Shown: piece after piece, positions 43,649 to 51,849 of the stretch
How positions within the stretch are numbered: position 1 is the stretch's first letter
How the letters are laid out: each line of letters opens with the position of its first letter
Assembly: GCF_014202475.1 (NCBI RefSeq)
Contig: NZ_JACHGV010000005.1
Location: 1-64,000, forward strand
Direction: 5' to 3'
From: Streptomyces paradoxus
GTDB taxonomy: Bacteria; Actinomycetota; Actinomycetes; Streptomycetales; Streptomycetaceae
Length of the DNA stretch: 64,000 nucleotides
Made by a program: the position numbers and the translations under genes
Notes under the pieces: model-generated
Told to the model about the DNA's origin: nothing
Database searches by the model: none
What the model saw: only the letters and a program-made list of their open reading frames with translations

Positions 43649-44683
43649 GTGTCTCAAAAGACCCACCGCGGGACAGCTTGCGTGGGGGCGCTGCTGGCCT
43701 GCGTCACGGCATTCGGTGGAGCACTCGCCTCCCCCGCCGCCGCCTCTCCCGCCTACCGTCCCGCCACTCCGCCGCCCGTCAGCGACTTCAAGGGCGTCAA
43801 CTGGGCCGACCCGCGCGACAACTACGCCGACGACGCGGTCGTGCCCTCGGGCCTGTCCACCTCCGACGGCTACGCCACCACCTACGCCAAGTCCAAGGCG
43901 ATCATCGGCGGGTTCTCCGAGCTCGGCGCCAACACGGTCCGCCTCCCGGTCAACCCGACCTCGGTCAACGGCCCGTTCTGGAAGTCGTACCGGGGCGCGA
44001 TCGACGCCGCCACCGCCAAGGGCTTCAAGGTCATCCTGGGCTACTGGGAGGCCGACAACGCCAAGGACGGCAAGATCGACGACCAGGCGTCCTGGGACCG
44101 GATGTGGGCCCGGATCACCTCCGCCTACGCCGGCAGCTCCAAGGTGTACTTCGAGCCGATGAACGAGCCGTTCGGCTACACCGCACAGGAGTGGACCGAC
44201 ATCGCGGCGAAGTGGGTGAGCACCCACCGCTTCATACCCCGGGACCGGGTCCTGATCGGCGGGTACAAGTACAGCGAGGACGTCAAGCCGGTGTGCGCCG
44301 ACCCGCGCCTGAAGGGCACGCGCCTGGCCCTGCACAACTACGGCTTCTGGCACACCGACTGGACCAGCGTCGACCAGTGGAAGGCCGACTTCAAGGCCCG
44401 CATCGGCGACTGCGCCTCCCGCACGATCCTCGACGAGTTCGGCGCCTCGATGACCACCGGCCTGGACTACAACGGCCCGGTGGGCACCTCCAACGAGATC
44501 GCCTACATCCAGGCCGCGACCGACACCATCCGGGAACTGGGCCTCGGCTCGGTCTACTGGCCCGGACTGCGCAACGGTGACACCTACTCCCTCACCACGC
44601 TCCAGGGCACGGGCACGAACCTCAGCCTGACGGTGAACAACCAGAGCGGCCTGGACCGGCTGCACTACGCCTGGAAGCAGTAA
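43649..44683 (+). CDS. Secreted GH5 cellulase / beta-glycanase
   Basis: A 344-residue glycoside hydrolase family 5 protein. The signal ends near ALASPAAAS. Catalytic acid/base E173 is in EPMNEPFG and nucleophile E263 is in ILDEFGAS; GGFSELGANTVRLPVNP is also characteristic. There is no cellulose-binding module, so this is a bare catalytic domain. The GTG at 43649 has AGAAGGGG 5 nt upstream. It faces the pectinase gene across a shared terminator, suggesting joint use on plant cell walls. Confidence 0.93.
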   Translation: MSQKTHRGTACVGALLACVTAFGGALASPAAASPAYRPATPPPVSDFKGVNWADPRDNYADDAVVPSGLSTSDGYATTYAKSKAIIGGFSELGANTVRLPVNPTSVNGPFWKSYRGAIDAATAKGFKVILGYWEADNAKDGKIDDQASWDRMWARITSAYAGSSKVYFEPMNEPFGYTAQEWTDIAAKWVSTHRFIPRDRVLIGGYKYSEDVKPVCADPRLKGTRLALHNYGFWHTDWTSVDQWKADFKARIGDCASRTILDEFGASMTTGLDYNGPVGTSNEIAYIQAATDTIRELGLGSVYWPGLRNGDTYSLTTLQGTGTNLSLTVNNQSGLDRLHYAWKQ

Positions 44684-44701
44684 CCACCCCTGAAGTGGTG
44701 A

Positions 44702-44744
44702 CCCTTCCGGGTCCGGCGCCGCTCGTCAGCCGGACCCGGAAGGG
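44702..44744. terminator. Terminator between GH5 and pectinase genes
   Basis: A perfect 16-bp stem, 44702-44717 with 44729-44744, and an 11-nt loop between two convergent genes. Confidence 0.9.
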
Positions 44745-44750
44745 AGCCGT

Positions 44751-46811
44751 TCAGGACGCCGAGGGCGTCCAGCCCGCGAGCCAGTCCGCGACCTCCTGGT
44801 CCGCGGCCTGCGCGTCGCTCAGGTGCGGCCGGTTGGAGCTCGCCGGCCCCGCGCCCGCGCCGGAGTTCTTGTACTCGGCGAACCGGTCGTCCTTCCAGGA
44901 GAACCCGCTCATGTCGGTCCACGGGGTGGACCTGACGGCGTTGCTCAGGCTGGTGTTGCGGACGGTGGTCTGCGGGTCGAGGGACGCGTCCCCGCCCGCG
45001 TGCCAGGGCCGGCCGAGGTAGAAGGTGCCGGCCGAGACGTCGCCGTTCACCGTGGAGTTGGCGATCAGGATGCCCTTGCGGTTCGCCGCGGTGCTCGGGG
45101 CGGTGACGTACCCGGACGAGGTGCCGTCCCAGCGCTTCTTCAGCGTGATGACGGACCGGTCGACGACGGCCGTGGCCCGGCCGAAGATGAAGTCGACGTT
45201 GCCGATCACGTAGGAGTTGCTGACGTAGACCCGGCCCAGCCGGTCCTTCGAGGCGGTGTCGAGCAGCAGCGTGTCCTGGTCCCCGCTGACGATGATCCCG
45301 TCCAGGAACACCTTGTCGGCGGCGGTCCGCAGGGCGACGGCCTGGTGCCCGTTGAGGGACTGGTTGGCCTTCTCGTCGAAGTCGTTGGAGATGGTCAGGT
45401 TGCGCGCCTGGAAGTCGTCGGCCTCGACGGCGACGGTCGCGCTGCCGCCGGTGCCGTAGGTCCCGCCGCCGGGCTTCGGCGTGCCCGATGCGTTGTTGTA
45501 GACGATCGTCGTGTCCTTGCGGCTCCCGCCGGTGCCCTGGATGGTGACGTGCGGCTTGTTGGAGGGCACCTTCACCAGTTCCCGGTATGTCCCCGGCTTC
45601 ACGGCGATCACGACCCGCGAGGGGTTGTTCGCCGGCACGGCGTTCACGGCGGCCTGCACGGTGCGGTACTGGCCGCTGCCGTCCTGGGCGACGGTGAGGG
45701 TGGTGGCCGCGGCGGCCTTGGTGGCGGCGGTCGTACCGATGGAGGCGCGGGGGCCGGCACCGGCCTTGAGGATCGACGGGAGGTCGGTGGCCTTGTCGAG
45801 GCTGTAGGGGTAGTACGTCTTCGGGTCGAAGGCACTCCCGCCGCTCTCGTTGCGCCCGCTGGTGCCGGAGAAGGAGTTGCCGCGCTGGACGACGGCGGCG
45901 CCGCTGTCCTTGATGACGGGGTTGTTGACACCCTGGAAGAGGGAGTTCTCCAGCACCATCTTCGTGCCGCCGCGCGAGTAGTTCCCGTACGACGACTTGA
46001 TGGCGGTGCCCGGGGCGTCCTCCAGGAAGTTGTTGTAGAGGTGAGCGTGGGCGGCGTTGTCGGCGGACGGGTTGCGCTGCTCGGTCTCACGGATCCAGTT
46101 GTGGTGGATCGTGATGTCGGTCTTGACGTTCTCGGTCCAGCCGATGCCGAAGGTCTTGTTGTTGTCGCTCAGCTTGTTCCAGGAGACGGTGACGTTCGTC
46201 GAGTCCTTGCGGACGTCGATGAGCCCGTCGGCCATGTGCCGCAGGTCGTTGTGGTCGATCCACACGTGATGGGCGCCGTCCATCTGGATCGCGTCGAAGT
46301 CGTGGTCCTTGTCGTTCCAGATGCCCTGGTACGCGTCCCGGATGGTCAGGTTCCGGATGATCACGTTGTGCACGCCCTGGCCGAGGAAGAACCCGCCGCC
46401 CACGATGTGCCCGGCGGTGCCCCGTCCCACGATGGTCTTGTCGGACTGCACCTTGATCTCTTTGCCGACCGGGTTCATGTTGATCGTCCCGGCGACGACG
46501 ATGACGTACGGCTGGGTCGCGGTGGCGTACTTCTCCAGCTCGGCCTGCGTCGTGACGGTGACGACCTGGCCGCCGCGCCCGCCGTACGTCCCGTTCTGCC
46601 CCAGGGAGTTGACGGAGGCGAACCCGTCGGCGGTGTCGGCGGCCCAGGCGGGGGCGGCGGCGGAGGCCTGCTGGACACTGCTGCCCAGGATGCCGAGGTC
46701 GGTGCCGTAGGTGAAGGTACCGGCGGCGGTCAGGGCCAGGGGGACCCCGACCGCCAGGGCGGTACGGCTTCTGCGACGACGGTGCTGGGCCTTGCTGCGC
46801 GGCTCACTCAT
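44751..46811 (-). CDS. Secreted pectate lyase (PL1) - pectinesterase (CE8) fusion
   Basis: A 686-residue two-domain enzyme with a twin-Arg-rich signal peptide ending near QQASAAA. Residues ~55-330 are a PL1 pectate lyase (IIVRNLTIRD-like strand, WIDHNDL, IKSSYGNYSRG). Residues ~365-670 are a CE8 pectinesterase with GTYREL, HQAVALR, GDQDTLL, GNVDFIFG and LGRPWH. The esterase removes methyl groups and so makes the substrate that the lyase can cut. The PL1 domain lies first. The fusion is uncommon and not a frame error: the linker is intact. Confidence 0.94.
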   Translation of the reverse strand: MSEPRSKAQHRRRRSRTALAVGVPLALTAAGTFTYGTDLGILGSSVQQASAAAPAWAADTADGFASVNSLGQNGTYGGRGGQVVTVTTQAELEKYATATQPYVIVVAGTINMNPVGKEIKVQSDKTIVGRGTAGHIVGGGFFLGQGVHNVIIRNLTIRDAYQGIWNDKDHDFDAIQMDGAHHVWIDHNDLRHMADGLIDVRKDSTNVTVSWNKLSDNNKTFGIGWTENVKTDITIHHNWIRETEQRNPSADNAAHAHLYNNFLEDAPGTAIKSSYGNYSRGGTKMVLENSLFQGVNNPVIKDSGAAVVQRGNSFSGTSGRNESGGSAFDPKTYYPYSLDKATDLPSILKAGAGPRASIGTTAATKAAAATTLTVAQDGSGQYRTVQAAVNAVPANNPSRVVIAVKPGTYRELVKVPSNKPHVTIQGTGGSRKDTTIVYNNASGTPKPGGGTYGTGGSATVAVEADDFQARNLTISNDFDEKANQSLNGHQAVALRTAADKVFLDGIIVSGDQDTLLLDTASKDRLGRVYVSNSYVIGNVDFIFGRATAVVDRSVITLKKRWDGTSSGYVTAPSTAANRKGILIANSTVNGDVSAGTFYLGRPWHAGGDASLDPQTTVRNTSLSNAVRSTPWTDMSGFSWKDDRFAEYKNSGAGAGPASSNRPHLSDAQAADQEVADWLAGWTPSAS

Positions 46812-46891
46812 ACGGCGATCCGTTCCGTGTGGGGGAATGACCGCTGATCAGTCGCCGCCCCGAACGGAAAGGTTGCCGGTCCGTGTGTGCC

Positions 46892-47740
46892 TTACCGGAT
46901 GCAGGAATCGGGGTCGAGCTTCTCCTCGACCTTGTCCTCACGGCCGTCGGGCTGACCGCTGGGCAGGAGCTTGTCGGAGATGCCGTCGATGTAGTAGCCG
47001 TGCGAGTAGATGGTCTGGTATCCCCGGTCCCGCCAGCTGTGCACGGTCCGCTCGCCGTTGCCCTTGTCCCACTGGTAGTCCTCGACGTGGAAGACGGGGT
47101 TCACGCGCACCACACGCTGATACGGCGTCCAGGTGACGGCCACCTGCCGGCACGGCGGAATCGTCTTCTCGCTCCGGGTCTCGAACTTGGACTCCTTCTC
47201 CCAGCCCCACTCGTAGCCGGCGCTGCCGCCCACGGTTCCGCTGAAGATGCTCTTGGCGAGGGAGAGGCTGATGCTGCCGCCGACGCTCTTCTTCGCGAAC
47301 GTCTTGGTGCTGTAGCTGCTGACGAAGGTCTCCTTGTCGTCGGCGGACCCCTTGTTGCCGATCCACCGGGACGTGCGGACGGTCTCGCCCTTGATCGACC
47401 AGGTCGAGGCCTCGGCGTACCCGCACCAGCCGCGGAACAGCTCCCACGGCCCTGCGGGCTTCCACAGTCCGAAGACGTCCCGCAGGTACTCGTCCCGGGT
47501 CTTGAACTCACCGGTGTCGACGTTCAGGGCGCCGTACACGCCCGTCAGACTCGTCTCCTGGCCGCAGAGCCGCTCGATCATCCGGTCGGTGTCCCCGGGG
47601 TCGACACCCCGGATGTCGGTCGCACCGGCGGGCCCGGCCGTGGCGGTCCCCGCGCCGGCCAGCAGACCGGTGACGGCGAGGGCGGTGGATGCGGCAACTA
47701 CGCCGCATTTCCTGAGAGTTGAGATGCGAATGAGACGCAT
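46892..47740 (-). CDS. Exported protein with aerolysin/ETX-MTX2-like features
   Basis: A 282-residue protein with a clear signal peptide (AVTGLLAGAGTATAG). The central part, about residues 125-200, has a Ser/Thr-rich alternating stretch (SISLSLAKSIFSGTVGGSAG, ETRSEKTIPPCRQVAVTW). This recalls the membrane-insertion strands and the Pro-Pro turn of aerolysin-like ETX/MTX2 pore-forming toxins. Cys residues near the start and end may form disulfides. Homology is not established. The ATG at 47740 is chosen with AGGAG upstream; a GTG at 47752 is an alternative. It is 80 nt from the pectinase gene, same strand. Confidence 0.75.
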   Translation of the reverse strand: MRLIRISTLRKCGVVAASTALAVTGLLAGAGTATAGPAGATDIRGVDPGDTDRMIERLCGQETSLTGVYGALNVDTGEFKTRDEYLRDVFGLWKPAGPWELFRGWCGYAEASTWSIKGETVRTSRWIGNKGSADDKETFVSSYSTKTFAKKSVGGSISLSLAKSIFSGTVGGSAGYEWGWEKESKFETRSEKTIPPCRQVAVTWTPYQRVVRVNPVFHVEDYQWDKGNGERTVHSWRDRGYQTIYSHGYYIDGISDKLLPSGQPDGREDKVEEKLDPDSCIR

Positions 47741-47863
47741 GTGGGGGCTCACTCCTGCTTGCGGATGTGTGACGGCGACGAAGATGTCAGAACAGGAGCA
47801 GGAGTTCGCGCTACTGATGGGTATGACAGGACATCGACAGCTTGGCGGGTGGCATGTCCCTCT

Positions 47864-48127
47864 TTATCGGGTGTCACCCCTGCGACTGACCGCGATCCGC
47901 AACACGTCGCCCAGGGACTCCACGGCCCGCGTCAACGCGAAACGCACGGCGCGTTCACCGGCCTTGGGGTCGCGCAGTACGGTTCGGGCGCCGACGAGCA
48001 CGGTTTCGGCGGACGCGAGCTGAGCGGCCTCGACGTCGTCGGCGAGGCGGGAGAGCAGGCTGTCGGGGTCGTCGGTGGAGAGGTAGCAGGGCTTGCCGTC
48101 GACTCCGGTCCAGGGGAGCAGCCTCAT
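47864..48127 (-). CDS. Small protein of the XRE-DUF397 neighbourhood
   Basis: An 87-residue protein, helical and Leu/Ala-rich: DSLLSRLADDVEAAQLASAETVL and FALTRAVESLGDVLRIAV. It starts at an ATG overlapping the upstream stop (ATGA) and ends with TAA, which is rare here. Small genes like this often stand next to XRE-DUF397 pairs in Streptomyces. Function unknown. Confidence 0.78.
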   Translation of the reverse strand: MRLLPWTGVDGKPCYLSTDDPDSLLSRLADDVEAAQLASAETVLVGARTVLRDPKAGERAVRFALTRAVESLGDVLRIAVSRRGDTR

Positions 48128-48345
48128 GCGTAGATCTCCAAGGCGCGGAGGTAGGGCCGGACGAGAGGGGTGTCGATTTCGAGGGGCTCCGGCGGGAGGG
48201 GGCGGGTGGGTGGCGGCAGCGGCCGCGGCACGACGGGCGCGACGGGCGCGACGGCTCGATGCCGCCCTCGGGCGGGCAGCAGAAGCCGTACGAGGGTGAG
48301 GAGCAGTGACTCGCAGAGTCCGGCGACGCGCAGGCGCAGGCGCAT
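48124..48345 (-). CDS. Small Pro-rich protein coupled to its neighbour
   Basis: A 73-residue protein with an amphipathic Leu/Arg-rich beginning (RLRLRVAGLCESLLLTLVRL) and a Pro-rich second half. The ATG has GGAAGGGA 5 nt upstream. It is translated with the next gene by an ATGA overlap. It is divergent from the XRE gene, so the palindrome at 48448-48469 may control both. Function unknown. Confidence 0.75.
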   Translation of the reverse strand: MRLRLRVAGLCESLLLTLVRLLLPARGRHRAVAPVAPVVPRPLPPPTRPLPPEPLEIDTPLVRPYLRALEIYA

Positions 48346-48447
48346 GGGTGTCCCTTCCGGGAGGCAGGCAGGGGGTTTGACGAGCGGTGATTACCGTTCG
48401 TGCCTCCATGGTTACGGCCCACGCGTACGCTGCGGAAGAGGCCAGGT

Positions 48448-48469
48448 GTTGCCTGGCGCTCCAGGCAAC
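48448..48469. promoter_or_regulatory. Palindrome A, upstream of the XRE regulator
   Basis: GTTGCCTGG (48448-48456) and CCAGGCAAC (48461-48469) are perfect 9-bp arms around CGCT. It lies just upstream of the XRE start at 48483, in the divergent promoter region. It shares its consensus with palindrome B at 48845-48865. Confidence 0.75.
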
Positions 48470-48482
48470 GGTGAGGGGTGAC

Positions 48483-49304
48483 GTGGTCCAAGTGGTTGAC
48501 GGAGGACGGGCCGTTCTGGGGCGGACGCTGAGGTTTCTGCGGGAGAAGGAGGGCAAGTCCCTGGGGCAGCTGGCCGAGGACACCGGCTACGACAAGAGCT
48601 ACCTGAGCCGCCTGGAGTCGGGCGAGCGGCTGTCCAAGCTGGCGGTCATGGAGGACCTGGACAGTTACTACGGGTGCGGTGACCTGCTGGCTCGTGAGTG
48701 GCGAGATGCGCGCAGGGAGGTCATCAAGGACAAGTACAAGGCGTTCATGGATCTTGAGGCGACGGCGCAGATCATGTGGATGTTCCAGCTGCGCGTGCCG
48801 GGTCTCTTGCAGACCGAGGACTACGCCCGAGCGGTGTTGTCAGGGTTGTCTGGCGCCCAGACAACGGCAGGCAACAGTGAAGAAGTCGAGGAACAGGTGG
48901 CTGCGCGGGTGGGGCGGCAGGAACTGCTTTACCGTGAGTCGGCGCCGGACCTACGCGTGATCCTTGACGAGGTCGCTCTGCGGCGGCCTGTCCCTGACGC
49001 GAAGGTGTGGGCGGAGCAGTTGTCACACCTCCTGGATGCGGCCGACTTGCCGAACATCGCGATCCAGGTACTGCCCTTCGCGGCCGGGGTGCACGACCTC
49101 ATGGACAGCCACCTCTGGCTTTTCTGGCAGCGCGTTGGTGATCCGGTCGCCTGGACGGAGGGCAACGGCTTCGGTGAGTTGATCACGCAAGCGGACAAGG
49201 TCCTGCGCTTCCGTTTGTCCTACGATCGCGTCAGGGACGCGGCGCTGACTCCCGTGGAGTCGACGGCGTTCATCAAGCGCCTTCTAGAGGAGTGCAGAGA
49301 ATGA
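48483..49304 (+). CDS. XRE-family regulator with Scr1/DUF5753 domain
   Basis: A 273-residue protein. The HTH is near the start (LGQLAEDTGYDKSYLSRLESGERL). The DUF5753 domain follows (WMFQLRVPGLLQTEDYARAVL, ILDEVALRRPV, IQVLPFAAGVHDL). I start at GTG 48483, which has AGGGG 4 nt upstream; the frame continues upstream through palindrome A, which would be coding in that case. It overlaps the DUF397 gene by 4 nt. Pairs of this type act as regulators of development and antibiotic production, such as whiJ. Confidence 0.92.
   Translation: MVQVVDGGRAVLGRTLRFLREKEGKSLGQLAEDTGYDKSYLSRLESGERLSKLAVMEDLDSYYGCGDLLAREWRDARREVIKDKYKAFMDLEATAQIMWMFQLRVPGLLQTEDYARAVLSGLSGAQTTAGNSEEVEEQVAARVGRQELLYRESAPDLRVILDEVALRRPVPDAKVWAEQLSHLLDAADLPNIAIQVLPFAAGVHDLMDSHLWLFWQRVGDPVAWTEGNGFGELITQADKVLRFRLSYDRVRDAALTPVESTAFIKRLLEECRE
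48845..48865. promoter_or_regulatory. Palindrome B, inside the XRE gene
   Basis: GTTGTCTGG (48845-48853) and CCAGACAAC (48857-48865) are perfect 9-bp arms around CGC, about 360 nt inside the coding sequence. It differs from palindrome A by one base per arm and one base in centre length. Confidence 0.7.
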
Positions 49305-49498
49305 ACCGAGCCCCTGACCTCACTGCCGCCGCGTGGCGCAAGTCGTCCTACAGCGACGGGGGTGGCACAAACTGCCTTGAGGTCTCCGACGGCCACTCCG
49401 GCAGAGTCCCCGTCCGCGACAGCAAGCGCCCCGACGGCCCCATACTCGTGTTCGGCGCGAGCCCCTGGGCATCGTTCCTCACCTACGTCACGAAGTAG
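49301..49498 (+). CDS. DUF397 protein
   Basis: A 65-residue DUF397 protein: AAWRKSSYSDGGGTNCLEVS and VPVRDSKRPDGPILVFGA are the family core. The start ATG overlaps the XRE stop by 4 nt. The small partner of the XRE regulator, probably an antitoxin-like or cofactor protein. It overlaps the convergent histidine kinase gene by 11 nt. Confidence 0.92.
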   Translation: MNRAPDLTAAAWRKSSYSDGGGTNCLEVSDGHSGRVPVRDSKRPDGPILVFGASPWASFLTYVTK

Positions 49499-50969
49499 GA
49501 GGATCCTCCGGCGGTGGAACAGCCGCCCCCGGCAGTCGTACCGTCGCCACCGTGCCGCCGCCCTCCGCCGGGGAGAGGGACACCTCACCCCCCGCCTGCT
49601 GAACCGTCCGCGCCACGATCGACAGGCCCAGGCCCGAGCCCGGCAGGGCCCGGGCGCCGGGGGAGCGCCAGAAGCGGTCGAAGACGTAGGGGAGTTCGTC
49701 GGCGGGGATGCCCGGGCCGTGGTCGCGGACCGTGAGGACGCCCTCGGTCAGGCGGACCTCGATCAGGCCGCCCTCCGGGCTGAACTTCACCGCGTTGTCC
49801 AGGATGTTGACCACCGCCCGCTCCAGGGCGGAGGGTTCCGCGCGGACGAACCAGGGCTCGACGTCCGCCGTGATCGTGAGTTCCGGTCCGCGTAGCCGCG
49901 CCCGCCGCAGTGCCGACTCGACCGTGTCCTGCCAGGCGACGATCTGCGTCCGGCCCGAGTGCTGGCCCGTGTCCGGGCGGGACAGTTCCTGGAGGTCGCC
50001 GATGAGTGCGGCCAGCTCCGTCATCTGCGCCTTCACCGACGCGAGCAGCGCCTTGCGGTCGGCCTCGGGGATGGGGCGGCCGGTTTCCTCGCTGCGGGTG
50101 AGGAGTTCGATGTTGGTACGGAGGGAGGTGAGCGGCGTGCGGAGTTCATGGCCGGCGTCCGCGATCAGTTGCTGCTGGAGGTCACGGGAGCTGGCCAGGG
50201 CCGAGGTCATGGCGTTGAAGGAGTGGGACAGCCGGGCGATCTCGTCCTCGCTGTCGTCCGCCACGGGGATGCGGATGTTCAGGTCCTCCGTGCGGGCCAC
50301 GTGCTCGACGGCGTCCGTCAGCTTGTCCACGGGGCGCAGCCCGGCCCGGGCGACGGCCAGGCCGGCGGCGCCGGCGCCGAGCACTCCCACGCCGGAGACC
50401 AGCAGGAGGATCAGCGCCAGCTCGTTGAGCGTGGACTGCGTTCCCTTGAGCGGCAGGGCGATGACGAGGGAGTAGTCGGCGGCGACGCCCGGGGGCAGGT
50501 CATCGTCGTACTTGATGGTGACCGCCGTCGTCAGGACGCGCAGCTTGTTGCCGTGGTCGTCCGTGCCGTCGCGGATGCGGCCCTGGTTCGGGTCCGGGTC
50601 CTTGGCCACGGCCTTGTCGTCGTCGGTGACGCGCACCTGGGTCGTGGAGGAAGGGAAGAGACACAGCTTGCCGTCGACGCGGACCAGCTGCCCGTAGGTC
50701 TTGGGCCGCGACCCCATGCCCACCGAGTCGGAAGGCGTCTGCCGGCATTCGCCGGTGAGCGCCTGGAACTCGCCCGGACGCAAGGGTCCGACCGACGACT
50801 TCAGGTCGTTGTCGATCTCGTCGTACAACTTCCCCTGCACGATGAACCAGCAGGTCACCGACACCGCCGCCACGGCGAACGCCACCGCGGCGGCCACCAG
50901 CAGGGCCAGTCGGGACCGGATCGGCAGGGAGCGGAAACGCCGTACGACCCGGTGCGTCCTGGAACTCAC
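49488..50969 (-). CDS. Sensor histidine kinase, HAMP type
   Basis: A 493-residue kinase. Two helices (about 19-44 and 184-208) bracket a 140-residue extracytoplasmic sensor with Cys residues (GECRQTPSD, KLCLFP). HAMP and HisKA follow with H274 (DAGHELRTPLTSL); ATPase domain N-box is NILDNAVKFSPEGG and G-box HGPGIP. The GTG start overlaps the regulator stop by 4 nt. It forms a two-component system with the gene next door, close to an HtrA protease, which suggests envelope stress. Confidence 0.94.
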   Translation of the reverse strand: MSSRTHRVVRRFRSLPIRSRLALLVAAAVAFAVAAVSVTCWFIVQGKLYDEIDNDLKSSVGPLRPGEFQALTGECRQTPSDSVGMGSRPKTYGQLVRVDGKLCLFPSSTTQVRVTDDDKAVAKDPDPNQGRIRDGTDDHGNKLRVLTTAVTIKYDDDLPPGVAADYSLVIALPLKGTQSTLNELALILLLVSGVGVLGAGAAGLAVARAGLRPVDKLTDAVEHVARTEDLNIRIPVADDSEDEIARLSHSFNAMTSALASSRDLQQQLIADAGHELRTPLTSLRTNIELLTRSEETGRPIPEADRKALLASVKAQMTELAALIGDLQELSRPDTGQHSGRTQIVAWQDTVESALRRARLRGPELTITADVEPWFVRAEPSALERAVVNILDNAVKFSPEGGLIEVRLTEGVLTVRDHGPGIPADELPYVFDRFWRSPGARALPGSGLGLSIVARTVQQAGGEVSLSPAEGGGTVATVRLPGAAVPPPEDPPTS

Positions 50970-51703
50970 TCCGCGCCGCCCTGCCGCAGTACGTAACCGA
51001 CGCCCCGGACCGTGTGCACGAGCCGCGGCTCCCCGCCCGCCTCGGTCTTGCGGCGCAGGTACATCACGTACACGTCGAGGGAGTTCGACGACGGCTCGAA
51101 GTCGAAGCCCCAGACGGCCTTGAGGATCTGCTCGCGGGTGAGGACCTGGCGCGGGTGCGCCATGAACATCTCCAGGAGCGTGAACTCCGTCCTGGTCAGC
51201 TCCACTTGACGTCCGCCCCGCGTGACCTCACGCGTGGACAGGTCCATGCGCAGGTCGGCGAAGGTCAGCGCGTCCTCGTCGGCCGGGCCGGCCGCGCCCA
51301 CGGCCGCCGCGTAGGTGCTGCGGCGCAGCAGCGCGCGGATGCGGGCGAAGAGTTCGTCGAGTTCGAACGGCTTGACCAGGTAGTCGTCGGCGCCCGCGTC
51401 GAGGCCGGTGACGCGGTCGCCGACCGTGTCACGGGCCGTGAGCATCAGGATCGGCGTGGTGTCGCCGGTGGCGCGGATGCGGCGTGCCGCCGTCAGGCCG
51501 TCCATGCGCGGCATCTGGATGTCGAGGACGACCAGGTCGGGCCGGTAGGCCGCCGCCTTGTCCAGCGCGTCGGCGCCGTCGACGGCGACCTCGGTCCCGT
51601 ACCCCTCGAACGCGAGGCTGCGCTGGAGCGCTTCGCGTACGGCCGGCTCGTCGTCGACGATCAGGATGCGCTGCGGGTCACGGTCGCCGTCTGCGGGGCT
51701 CAT
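50966..51703 (-). CDS. OmpR/PhoB-family response regulator
   Basis: A 245-residue regulator. Receiver with D17/D18, phospho-acceptor D61 (VVLDIQMPRMDG), K111. The winged-helix output domain is at about 150-240 (VELTRTEFTLLEMFMAHPRQVL, VDVYVMYLRRK-like end with GVGYVLRQG). ATG at 51703 has GAGGA upstream. It is the first gene of the two-gene operon and is followed by the kinase with overlap. Likely target: the HtrA gene upstream. Confidence 0.94.
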   Translation of the reverse strand: MSPADGDRDPQRILIVDDEPAVREALQRSLAFEGYGTEVAVDGADALDKAAAYRPDLVVLDIQMPRMDGLTAARRIRATGDTTPILMLTARDTVGDRVTGLDAGADDYLVKPFELDELFARIRALLRRSTYAAAVGAAGPADEDALTFADLRMDLSTREVTRGGRQVELTRTEFTLLEMFMAHPRQVLTREQILKAVWGFDFEPSSNSLDVYVMYLRRKTEAGGEPRLVHTVRGVGYVLRQGGAE

Positions 51704-51849
51704 GGGTCGGGGTCCTCGAGTGTGAAGGGGGACGGGGTGCTGCTGCTCTGACGCTCTCAGCGTCGCACGCCGGCGGGCGATGGCGGGGGGAGCGCCGGCC
51801 CGCGGTGGGCGGTTGCGGGGGAGCGCCTGCCGGTGGCCGGGGTCCGGAC

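Noticed and set aside
47741..47863. GGGTG-T-CACCC at 47869-47879 as a terminator
   Set aside because: Too short a stem (5 bp) and it overlaps the end of the 47864 gene.
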